Positions 34,458 through 44,527 of a stretch of DNA of 64,000 nt are shown one piece after another. Under the pieces are notes generated by a model. The model saw only the letters and a program-made list of their open reading frames with translations, made no database searches and had not been told where the DNA came from. Numbering within the stretch: the stretch's first letter is position 1; the number at the start of each line of letters is the position of its first letter. The stretch comes from Deinandra increscens subsp. villosa (Eukaryota; Streptophyta; Magnoliopsida; Asterales; Asteraceae): positions 24,510,275 through 24,574,274 of the forward strand of contig JBCNJP010000017.1 in assembly GCA_039602395.1 (NCBI GenBank). The letters are read 5' to 3'. The position numbers and the translations under genes are program-made.

Positions 34458-35930
34458 AAAACTTGATGTGTTCGGAACTACACCTAAAAATAACTAATAA
34501 TACCTAGACCTAGACACACCTAATTTTACCGAAACTCCTAAAACTAGACCGAACCTACAGGCAAGTGTACCTATCGGTGGCAGTATAGCTACAGAAGACC
34601 GGATATCGAACCCTAAGGACACTAGATAGCTAGACTCTAAACTAGGACTCTATGAATGGAAATTTGAGTAATTTTGGGTTTTTAATTTTAAGAATTAAAT
34701 TAACCAAACTAACTAAATAAACTAACTAAACTAACTACCGACGACTAGGAAACTTTAGACGAATTCGAAGATGAGAAAGGTACCACCTAGACCTAGAATC
34801 CTAATTAATATTAACGACCTCACTCGGTTATGACAATTCTGATGGAACCAGTATCTTAAGAACACAACCTCTAGAAACCCTACGAGCCCCGAATCACTCT
34901 CCGGACGTTACGATAGAATACCTAATGGTTGGAATAAATACACTGGCTTGATTAGTTCACCTTTTGAGTTCTTCCTAAAAGACAACTCTAACGCTCAGAC
35001 AATCGGTTCACCTTTTGAGTTCTTCCCGATTCACTTACCCTAACATCCTTCGAAACAATCTAAGGAACCCTAAGATAAGCGGAGCTACCTCTAATTACTG
35101 CAACTGACACGGAATAGCAGATTAGACAAATTCCTAGGGCACTTCCTTTTGAGACAATGTTATCCTAGTTTATCAACCAACCCGACTACCCGACAATCTA
35201 TTACCTTTTGAGTCTCTAGATAGGCAGAAAATTAAAGTCAAGATAATAAATATTAATTAATAACTATGGCTCGGGACGTCTCCTAAACCACTCTTTGGTT
35301 ACTAACCCTAAAGCTAGCGACTTTAGATCATTTACCCAACCCGAAAGACATTCGAAGGCAATCTAAGCATCAACTAATAAATAAAACCCTAACGATAACA
35401 TGCATATACATCAATTGCAATCAATTAGAGGGATTAAGTAGAGTAAAAATCCATCATAAAAACTGTCACAACTAAATAAAAATCATTAACACTAAAAATT
35501 CATCATAACGGTCTAGGCGGTAAAAATTAAATTAGCCAACACACATGTCTAAACCAGAATCATAGATAAAAGTTAAAGTCTTGATGAAGAACATGGTTTG
35601 AATAATTCAATTACAAGATTAAAAAACAAGAAAGGATGAAACCCGGATAGATTAGCGGTATCGAATGATTGAACCCCGATCCTTCTTGATTGATCCTTGA
35701 CCTTCTACTCGATCCAATTTTGTCTCTGAATTCCCTCGAAGTCGGTTGCTTCTGCCGTTCGTATTATTTTTTAGCCGTCTCCTCGTAGGGTTTAATACCC
35801 TTCTCCAATTTAAATGTTGCCGACGTATTTCCTTTAAATAATAATTGTTGCTTTATCGTGAATTTTGTTGTGTCAGACATCCTTTCCAATTAATTCTTTG
35901 CAATCAAGTAATATTGGTGATTTTATTTTT

Positions 35931-37117
35931 GAGTAAATTACGGATTTAGTCCCTGTGGTTTGCACGAATTTCAGGTTTAGTCCTTAGGTTTTATTTATTA
36001 CGGATATGGTCCTAAACGTTTGCCAAACAGTATCGGATTTAGTCCTTTTATTGGATGGCTGTTAAAAATTCTGTTAAATATGTATAAAAAGACAATTATA
36101 CCATTCCCTTAAAAACAGTAAAAATTGTAACAAAAACTAATTTAGTTATTTATTAAAAAAATCCATCTCTCTCTCTCTCACAAATAAATAATAATCCCAT
36201 AACCATCCTTTAAAACTCACCTTCGTCGTCTCAGCCTTCATTGTCATCGGAGATTCGCCAAATGTGGTGGAAATCGCTGCTCGCGAGGAGATCAGGTCTC
36301 TAGCACTCCTTGTTAGGGATGAAGATGACTTTGGTAGGCGGGTAGGGGTGTTCGAATGAGAGCGCTGGGGTCGGATCGAATCTTGCCATTGGAATCATGA
36401 AGTTGGACGATTTCAACACGGTTATGGTACTGTTCGAGAAGATTGGCGATGGCGTGGCGGTACTTTTTGTCACGGCGGACACTCATTCGATCAACCATCA
36501 CCGGGCAGCTTAAACCGACGCCGCCATGTCTTTGCAGGAGATATCTCTGACATTTCCATCCATTTGTTCCCCATTGCGATTGTTCAGGTGGCTCCCAGCG
36601 CCTCCTAAACTTTTAGGCATCAAAACGCTTCGAATCGGAGACGGAGACGACAAAACTGATCGGAAAAGAGACTGTTAGTCGGAAAACTGACCGGAAAAAT
36701 TCCTCCTTATCATTTTAATAATCGAAGAAGGAGACCGTTAGTCAGAAAATTGATCGGAAAATTTTTAGTTTATTGTTTGTTACAAAATTGTTCGTCGGAA
36801 TTTGTTAGAATTCTTTGTCGGAAATTGAACGGAAGTCCCGATTAACAAATGTGAGGGTGAAAGAAGAAAGGTGGTGGTGGGACCCGCCACAAGTTGTTAA
36901 TTTAATTTTTTTATTAAACTTCTATTATTGATTTTAAAGGGAGGGGTATAATGGTAAATTCACATTCACTTAACAGAATTTTTTAACGACGTTAAGGCTC
37001 AGGGACTAAATCCGATACGCTTTGGCAAACGTTTGGGACCATATCCATAATAAATGAAACCTAAGGACTAAACCCGAAATTTGTGCAAACCACAGAGACT
37101 AAATCTGTAATTTACTC
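35931..37117. mobile_element. Pack-MULE with long inverted repeats
   Basis: Inverted repeats of about 150 bp start GAGTAAATTACGGATTTAG on the left and end in the complement on the right. The 9-bp target duplication tttattttt is at 35922-35930 and 37118-37126, diagnostic for Mutator-like elements. At 1,187 bp it has no transposase. The interior includes a fragment of a cellular WD40 gene, so it fits the Pack-MULE definition. Confidence 0.92.
36240..36486 (-). pseudogene. Captured fragment of an LWD1/AN11-like WD40 gene
   Basis: Read down from 36486 the codons give SVRRDKKYRHAIANLLEQ and NRVEIVQL, then after a one-base shift near 36365 ALSFEHPYPPTKVIFIPNKE, then past a TAG RPDLLASSDF and WRISDDN. 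I recognise these in order as the N-terminal part of LIGHT-REGULATED WD1 / ANTHOCYANIN11-type WD40 proteins. The match begins sharply near 36486 and fades near 36240, as expected for a captured piece. It lacks most WD repeats and carries a frameshift and a stop. Confidence 0.85.
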
Positions 37118-37527
37118 TTTATTTTTCTCAAATCCTTCCCCACGTGAACCAACAATTTGCATCAATTTATTTTTCATAATTTCACTTCAACCCCCTTAAC
37201 TTTCATTAATAATACAATGTCAGTCCCTAAACTTCATAATAAATTTCTTTAGCCCTTAAACTTTGATAAAATGACATACCATCCCCTTCGGCAATTATAT
37301 CAACCTACAACCAAATATATTTAACCATTTTGAGCACACAATTGACTAAATAAACACAATTAAAAATAAGAGACTCAAACTCACAGCAAAATATACAAAA
37401 ATGACTCAACAAACTATTTAAGACTCAAATAACTAAAATAGATAAAATACCAAATAAAAATGACTCAAAACCGACTCAAATATTATACAAAATACACGGG
37501 AAAATAAGATGTGTTTACGACACATCA

Positions 37528-39476
37528 AGAACAGGTGCTCCCCATGGTGAGGAACTTGGACGAACAAAGCCTTTTTCAGAGAGCTCTTGGAGTTGATTAG
37601 ACAACTCTTGCATTTCAGACGGTGCGAGACGATATGGAGACTTAGCTACTGGAGTTGCACCGAGTACAAGATCAATGCGGAAATCAATTTGACGAATAGG
37701 AGGAAGACCGGATACGTCTTCAAAAAAGAGTCTAGGAAAATCCCGAACGATAGGAATGTCTTGTATCTTCTTCTCTTTAGCATCTGTCTCCATAATATGA
37801 GCCAAGAATGCCACGTAGTTCTTGCGTAAGTACTTTCGGGCTTTGGTGCATGACATGAGTTTAAGTCCTTTAGATGGTGTTTCACCATAGATAACCAAAA
37901 CCTGACCATCTGTGCGAGGAATTCGAATAGCCTTCTCGAAACAGGAGATTTCGGCATGATTATGAGTTAACCAATCCATGCCTACTATGATGTCAAAGCT
38001 ACCTAGTTGCATGGGTATGAGGTCGATAGAGAGGTTGTGCTCATTAAAGTTAAGTGTGCAGTTGCGAATAATAGAGTCAATGGTGATGGGTTTTCCGTCC
38101 GCAACTTCAACCGTGAAAGGTTTTTCTAAAGTGGTTCGAGGTGTAGCCAGTAAAGGCTCGAATTCAATTGAAACAAAGCTCTTATCAGCGCCAGTATCAA
38201 ATAAAACAGAGGCATAACGGCTATTAACAAGGAACGTACCGTTAACCACTTCATTGTTGGCTTGAGCTTGATTAGCATTGATGTTGAATGCACGGCCACG
38301 AGCACCCTGGTTGACTGGATTGGCTTGAGCATTGTTCACGATGGTCAACCTTGGGCATGCATTGCGATAATGAGTTATATCCCCGCATTGGTAACAAGCA
38401 TGCCCATTAATCATTGGTGGAGCATTGGGTAAAGCAATGGGTTGAGCATAGGGTTGTTGGGCATGGGCTCGAATGGGTTGCCGGCAAACGTTGCTAGTAT
38501 GGCTCATACGACCACAATTGAGGCATTGCCGACATGGGGTAGCCGTAAGATGATGGCACTTGCAGGTGTTACACTGAGGTAAGGGTCCAAAGTAAGGTTT
38601 CTTGATGGGCTGAGTAGTGGGAGCAACCTGGGTTATGGGTGTGGCTGGTGTGATAACGGCATAGTTTCGGTGGTTAGCCTTCCGTTTCTTCTTGTTAGCA
38701 CCAGATGACTCAGCCTTAACTTCTTTGGGCAAATTGGTTGAGGATTTATCAGATGATTTCTTAGTGCCCTTTCTGAATAGAGTTCCTGCTTCTATGTGAT
38801 CATCGGTAAGGATTGCACCTAGACGCATAGCCTCTGCGAGTGTCTCTGGGTTTCTACCCCACATGGTGTCTCGAATTTGAATTGGGAGACCCTTAATGTA
38901 CTTCTCGATGGGTCGAGAAAGAGGTTCAACCAATTGAGGAGCCAAGTAACTTAGCTGTTTGAAACGAGTGTTGTAAGCTAAGTTTTCTCCACTATCTTGC
39001 TTCAGTCCCCAAAACTCAACCTCGAGTTTCATGATCTCGCTACGAGGGCAGAACTCACGGTTCATGAGTTCCTTGACTTCGTTCCAAGATAAGGCCATGG
39101 CAGCATCCAAACCCCGAGTGTGTTTTTCGCTGTTCCACCAGGTGAGTGCCTCTTTTTGGAAGACACTGGTAGCATGACAAACCTTCAAATTCTCAGGGCA
39201 GTCGCTGTTGAGAAAAGTGTTCTCCATGCTCTCGTACCATTGGAGCATGCCAGTAGCCCTTTCAGACCCATAGAAGACGGGTGGTTTGCAGGAGTTGAAG
39301 TGTTTGAAGGTGCAGTGGGGAGGATTAGCGCCAACTTGGTTATTCTGATTCGTGTTGAGGTTCTGTTGGATTTGAACCATCATTTCCGGGATGACTTTAG
39401 CCATTTGCTTGGCTATTTGGACAGCCATCTTGCGTCCCGAATTTCCAGAACGGCGACCGTTGAAATGAACAGACAT
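37528..39476 (-). pseudogene. Gypsy Gag, protease and start of reverse transcriptase
   Basis: ATG at 39476 (MSVHFNGRRSG). The frame upstream to 39671 is open by chance and holds leader. Order: retrotrans_gag region (about residues 60-220, with ALTWWNSEKHTRG), two zinc knuckles CLNCGRMSHTSNVC and CYQCGDITHYRNAC, aspartic protease LFDTGADKSFVS, then the RT start GFVRPSSSPWGAPVL, where the nested element cuts it at 37533. Itself open throughout, unlike the distal pol half. Confidence 0.92.
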
Positions 39477-40330
39477 GTTGAATTGAAGTGAAAGAGAATG
39501 TGAGTCCAAGGATTCAAAAGGATTGATAGATGATAAACACGTGAAAATCATGAAAATTAGGCCGAAAACATTGTAAATCAATTGTATAAATCGTAAGAAT
39601 AATGTAGATCTTGAATTTGAAAATGAAATCTGAAACGGAAAAAAAATCATGTTGAATTGTGAGACAAACAAGGTATTGAATGGTAACCATTAAAATGATC
39701 ACCTTGACTTATCAAAGTTATTGTAGTTCGTGTGACGTTTGGTATGACATGCTTTGGCCTAATAGATAAGACACTCTCGCTAAGAGTTCCCAGATCGGCG
39801 CACAGGCCCAGCGGTTGACTTGGGTGTTATACGAAACGCCTTTCTGTTGGATTTGAACCATCATTTCCGGGATGACTTTAGCCATTTGCTTGGCTATTTG
39901 GACAGCCATCTTGCGTCCCGAATTTCCAGAACGGCGACCGTTGAAATGAACAGACATGTTGTATTGAAGTGAAAGAGAATGTGAGTCCAAGGATTCAAAA
40001 GGATTGATAGATGATAAACATGTGAAAATCATGAAAATTAGGTCGAAAACATTGTAAATCAATTGTATAAATCGTAAGAATAATGTAGATCTTGAATTTG
40101 AAAATGAAATCTGAAATGGAAAAAAAATCATGTTGAATTGTGAGACAAACAAGGTATTGAATGGTAACCATTAAAATGATCACCTTGACTTATCAAAGTT
40201 ATTGTAGTTCGTGTGACGTTTGGTATGACATGCTTTGGCCTAATAGGTAAGACACTCTCGCTAAGAGTTCCCAGATCGGCGCACAGGCCCAGCGGTTGAC
40301 TTGGGTTTATACGAAACGCCTTTCTGTTGG
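39361..40330 (-). repeat. Tandem duplication of gag start and leader, unit 481 bp
   Basis: ttctgttggatttgaacc recurs at 39361, 39842 and 40322. The units between are nearly identical and each carries the Gag start codon and about 350 bp of leader. The third repeat breaks off after 'ggatttga' into LTR sequence. Confidence 0.9.
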
Positions 40331-41407
40331 ATTTGAAACCAAATGGTACATATTTTAAGTCTAAAATGAATTACTTTGAAAGAGGAAGATATAGGAAAAA
40401 GAATCAGTTCAAACCGATCTCGTTTGATACCTCGAATGTGCCACGGAAAACAAGGTCGCACAGCAGCGAGATTCTGGAGCAGTCGTCGTTCAAAGTGGTC
40501 TAGAGGGCTGAGTTTTTATCGAAATTGAGTGAGGTCAGTCGTCATTTTTAGAGGACTCAAAGGGGAAGATTTCTGGGCAAGAATGGAAGGATTTGGACGA
40601 TTTATGAGGGAGATATTTGTAGAAGTGGCTGTAACGAATCCGGTAGTTTTTAGGTGTAGTTGTGAGAAAAACAAGTGCATTAGCTTTGGTATTTATACAA
40701 GAAAATTTAGTCTTTGAGAACTAATTTTAGTCATGTGGGTGGTTTATTTGTGGACTACTTGAGGACAAATTTTAGTCATGTGGTGGTTTATTTGTGGACT
40801 ACTTGAGGACTAATTTTAGTCATGTGGGTGGTTTATTTGTGGACTATTTGAGGACTAATTTTAGTCATGTGGGTGGTTTATTTGTGGACTATTAGAGGAC
40901 TAATTTTAGTCATGTGGGTGGTCTACTGATATTATATATACGAGAGATAAAATAACGAGTTTCAATTTGATATTCTTTACTAGTTAATGACTATGTTTGT
41001 AGCTAGATTATAACAAACGGACGTATGGAACATTAATGTTTCAACCTTAACAGGAACGAAGTCCACCTGAACCTTTCCATTTAAACTTCGGCCTGATCGA
41101 TGTTCCGCGAGAATAATAATGATATAAGTCACAAATTTATAAAAGAGTATAATGTTTTAACTTTTATAAATTCTATTATTGTTCCATCATTAATGTATAG
41201 TTTTAGAGTTATCCAATAATACCACCACTGGTCTCGTTTTGGGCTGACTCGGGTATGACCTTGACATGTATAAATATATCTATATGTATAAAATGAAACA
41301 AGGATAATCATAGAATATATTCATGATTTTGCTTGAATATAGATTGAAATTACATGGATAACGGAAACGGGTCGGGTTACAAATATGAAAATTAGACGGA
41401 TGTCACA
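40331..41407 (-). repeat. Partial gypsy LTR fused to gag leader
   Basis: Corresponds to about 22966-24005 of the LTR at 21457-24005 and ends GGATGTCACA at 41407. The other 1.5 kb, including the primer-site-proximal end, is missing. The 44-bp minisatellite has five copies here (40708-40925). Confidence 0.88.
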
Positions 41408-41441
41408 GTCTCCCCTACTTTAGGGAATTTCGTCCCGAAAT

Positions 41442-42083
41442 TTATTGAGAGGAGGCTGGCGCAAAAAGGTGTGGGTACTTGGTTTTCATTTGGTCTTCGC
41501 GTTTCCAAGTGAATTCCGGTCCACGCTTGGATTCCCAACGAACCTTGACAATAGGTATGCGACTACGCTTGAGTTGTTTCACCTCACGGTCCATGATTTC
41601 AACTGGTTTTTCTACAAAATGCATAGATTCATCGACGTGTACCTCATTGAGAGGAATGTGAAGGTTTTCGTCGGCTAAGCATTTCCGAAGATTATACACG
41701 TGGAAGGTTGGATGAACATTGCTGAGTTCCGAAGGTAGTTCGAGCTTGTAAGCTACCTTCCCAATCCTTTTAAGGACTTTGAATGGGCCAACTTAACGAG
41801 GTGCTAACTTTCCTTTCTTTCCAAATCGAACAACTCCCTTCCAAGGGGATACCTTAAGGAGTACTAAGTCGCCGACTTTGAATTCTAGGGGTTTGCGTCG
41901 TTTATCAGCGTAGCTCTTTTGACGACTCCTAGCAGCGAGTAGATTATCACGGATTTGAATGATTTTGTCGGTAGTTTCTTGAATTAACTCGGGACCAGTG
42001 ATTTGGGCTTCACCAATCTCGTTCCAATAAATAGGTGAGCGACACTTTCGACCGTAGAGTGCTTCAAAAGGTGTCACCGCCAC
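41442..42083 (-). pseudogene. Second gypsy integrase C-terminus fragment
   Basis: Matches 24040-24680 closely, with chromodomain-like end VRWESKRGPEFTWK. It has a stop at about 41793 and begins at PFEALYGRKCR, after which homology ends at 42083. With the polypurine tract at 41408-41421 and the LTR to its left, it is the 3' end of a second element of the same family. Confidence 0.9.
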
Positions 42084-43322
42084 ATGTCAAACTCACATTA
42101 AATTACTAATTTAGTAAATCATCAATTAAGATTAATTACCAATTTTGTCAAAACTAAAATTTTATTTTAAAATTTTGATAAAACTAATGTAGATTTAATT
42201 TACTCAATAATTTTAGTCTTTTTTGTCAAATATAATAAATTTCTTAAATATATTAAATTATTATTTAATATATTATAAGAATTTTATGTCAATCATAATT
42301 TTGGAAAATTGGCCTGTAATAATACAAGTTTTCACTCTTTGGCCAATAATAATATGAGTTTTTGAGTTGGTCTGTAATAATACCAGTTTTCGAACTATTG
42401 GACTGTAATAGTATGCCGTTAGTTTTTACTTAACGGGGTTAAATCCCTGCCTACGTGGCTGTCCACGTGGCTTCATTAATCATACGTGGCATTTTTATGT
42501 GGGGGTTTTAAAAAGGAAAATTGGCCTGTAATAATACAAGTTTTCACTCTTTGGCCAATAATAATATGAGTTTTTGAGTAAGTCTGTAATAATACCAGTT
42601 TTCGAACTACTGGACTGTAATAGTATGCCGTTAGTTCTTACTTAACGGGGTTAAATCCCTGCCTATGTGGCTGCCCACGTGGCTTCAATGTAATTCTTTT
42701 AACAAAAGACTATAGTGGGGGCTGTTACATTAGCTCTGCCTATGTGGATTCCGATTTCTTCTTCAAACCTAGATCTGAACTTTTCCCCTTTTCTCCCTCT
42801 TTGCGGGGGCTGTTACATTAGCTCCGCCGGTGGTGATGGCGGCGGAGGGGTCGATTGCGGCCGGTGGCGATGGCGGCGGACGGGTGGGTGGCGGCAGGTG
42901 CGATGGCGACGGAGGGTGGTTGCGGCTGTTTGTTCTTCCTGTTTTCCTTTTCCTTTTTTTTCTTTATATCTTAATAAAAAACAAAAATGAAGTTTAGAAA
43001 TATTACAAAACTAGTCCTTATACTATAGTCTTTTGTTAAAAGAAATACATTGAAGCCACTTGGACAGCCACGTAGGCAGGGATTTAACCCCGTTAAGTAA
43101 AAACTAACGGCATACTATTACAGTCCAATAGTTCGAAAACTGGTATTATTACAGACCAACTCAAAAACTCATATTATTATTGGCCAAAGAGTGAAAACTT
43201 GTATTATTACAGGCCAATTTTCCCATAATTTTTAAATTTCTTGATCATTATATTTTTCTTTTTATTTATCTAATATTATAAATCTATATTCAACCCGTGT
43301 AGTACACGGGTTACTAACCTAG
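42084..43322 (+). mobile_element. Probable Helitron 3' portion, with inserted MULE
   Basis: AT-rich sequence without genes. It ends with a perfect 9-bp hairpin AACCCGTGT-agt-ACACGGGTT (43292-43312) followed six bases later by CTAG and a host T (43319-43323), the canonical Helitron 3' terminus. The 5' end is not identified; it may be near 42084, where gypsy homology stops. Confidence 0.65.
42303..43223. mobile_element. MULE-type element with duplicated left inverted repeat
   Basis: The 9-bp target duplication cataatttt is at 42294-42302 and 43224-43232. The right inverted repeat (about 43010-43223) is matched on the left twice, from 42303 and again from 42515. The middle (42715-42960) is GC-rich, reads as glycine- and tryptophan-rich short frames, and may be captured sequence; no protein is recognised. 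Confidence 0.88.
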
Positions 43323-43331
43323 TATATATAT

Positions 43332-43531
43332 AGTGAAAAATTCATTGTAGACACCCCCATAAGTGTAGATAGGTAGACATTTTTTTCACCATTAAATCTC
43401 TTGATCTAATGGTTGTAATTAATTTTATTTTCCATTTTTTTCTTTTTTCTCATTATTCAGAAACTTTCACATGTGAAAATACATATGAAAGTGTGCTATT
43501 TCACATGCGAAATCGTCTACAATAAACCTCA

Positions 43532-43534
<3 letters not shown>
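43332..43534 (-). mobile_element. Fold-back MITE copy A
   Basis: Edges share TTCATTGTAGACAC-type inverted repeats. It runs opposite to copies B and C and is separated from B by a (TA)n tract, so A and B could form a hairpin of about 200 bp. Confidence 0.7.
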
Positions 43535-43583
<49 letters not shown>

Positions 43584-43584
<1 letters not shown>

Positions 43585-43775
43585 GGGTGAGGTTCATTGT
43601 AGACACTTTCGCATGTGAGATAGCTTTTTTTCACATGTGAAAGTTTCTAATTAATGAGAAAAAAGAAAAAAATAAAAAAGAAAATTAATCACAACCATTA
43701 GATCAAGAGATCTAATGGTGAAAAAGGGTGTCTACCTGTCTACACTTATGGGGGTGTCTACAATGAACTTTTCAC

Positions 43776-43778
<3 letters not shown>
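43584..43778 (+). mobile_element. Fold-back MITE copy B
   Basis: Starts gggtgaggttcattgtagacac and ends gtgtctacaatgaacttttcac, imperfect inverted repeats, between two (TA)n tracts. TA-flanked insertion would fit a Stowaway/Tc1-type origin but is not proven. Confidence 0.7.
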
Positions 43779-43829
<51 letters not shown>

Positions 43830-43833
<4 letters not shown>

Positions 43834-43998
43834 GAGGTTCATTGTATACACTTTCACATGTGAAATAGCTCTTTTTCACATGTGAAATGCTCTGAACAAT
43901 TAGAAAAAGAAAAAAAAGGAAAAAATGAAATTATCACAACCACTAGATCAAGAGATCTAATGGTGAAATAGGGTGTCTACATGTCTAATGGTGAAATA
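43830..43998 (+). mobile_element. Fold-back MITE copy C (right end lost)
   Basis: Same orientation as B, beginning gggtgaggttcattgtatac. It fades at about 43998 into tatgata repeats. Confidence 0.65.
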
Positions 43999-44270
43999 TA
44001 TATATAAAATATATGATATGATGATATAATGAATATGATATGATATGATATAATATGATATAATATGATATAATGTGATATTTTATATATAATAATAGTA
44101 TATATATGAAGTATATGATATGATAATATAATGAATATGATACGATATGATATAATATGATATTTTATATATAATTAATAGTATATACATGAAGTATATG
44201 ATATGATTATATAACGAATATGATATAATATGATATAATATGATACGAAAATTTGTATTTTATGTAGCAT
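43999..44270. repeat. TATGATA-type satellite-like repeat
   Basis: Irregular tandem atgatatgatataa units, similar to the tails of the array at 4130-5050. No gene. Confidence 0.75.
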
Positions 44271-44280
44271 TTTTTTTTAT

Positions 44281-44527
44281 TATTTAAGGCATTCCACGAA
44301 CTGAAGATCTGAACACAACAATGGAGAGATCCTGAGCATCTTTTCAACCACTTAATTCTTCCTCTCCCAAATCAATCTACCCCCAAAGCTTAGCTTCTGT
44401 ATGCATTCATCACATCATATTCAAACATATACGATCCGATTCCATATTCATTATTTGAATTTCATCCCCAAATTCATCTACAGCTGAAATACATGCCATA
44501 TACTGTTTCGCGCGCTAAACCAGTCCA
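44281..44527 (+). promoter_or_regulatory. Probable promoter and 5' UTR of the APS kinase gene
   Basis: First non-repetitive sequence after the repeats. It has no clear TATA box and no upstream frame of note apart from a short ATG at 44321 that stops after four codons. The transcription start cannot be placed. Confidence 0.35.

Larger units (their letters stand above)
26637..37527 (-). mobile_element. Large non-autonomous tRNA-Asp-primed LTR element (LARD-like) nested in gypsy pol
   Basis: LTRs 26637-31361 and 34464-37527 bound a 3.1-kb interior. The target duplication agaac is present at 26632-26636 and 37528-37532, inside the gypsy RT codons. Removing the LINE from one LTR and the MULE from the other gives about 1.87 kb each. 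The LTR edges TGATGTGT and ACACATCA are inverted repeats. The interior has a tRNA-Asp primer site of the Athila/Tat type and one decayed ORF with a zinc knuckle, but no pol. The two LTRs differ by roughly one to two percent by eye. Confidence 0.88.
34464..37527 (-). repeat. LARD-like 5' LTR, containing a Pack-MULE
   Basis: Same edges as the other LTR (TGATGTGTTCGG and ACACATCA). Continuous across 35930/37127 once the MULE and one 9-bp duplication are removed. Confidence 0.9.

Noticed and set aside
39477..39671. N-terminal extension of gypsy Gag (MFVSQFNMIFF...)
   Set aside because: Conserved in the tandem copy because the DNA is duplicated; Gag similarity starts at the ATG at 39476, and the extension is AT-rich leader.
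42715..42990. Gly/Trp-rich frame in the MULE
   Set aside because: GC-rich simple sequence without stops; no homologue recognised, so kept only as possible captured DNA.
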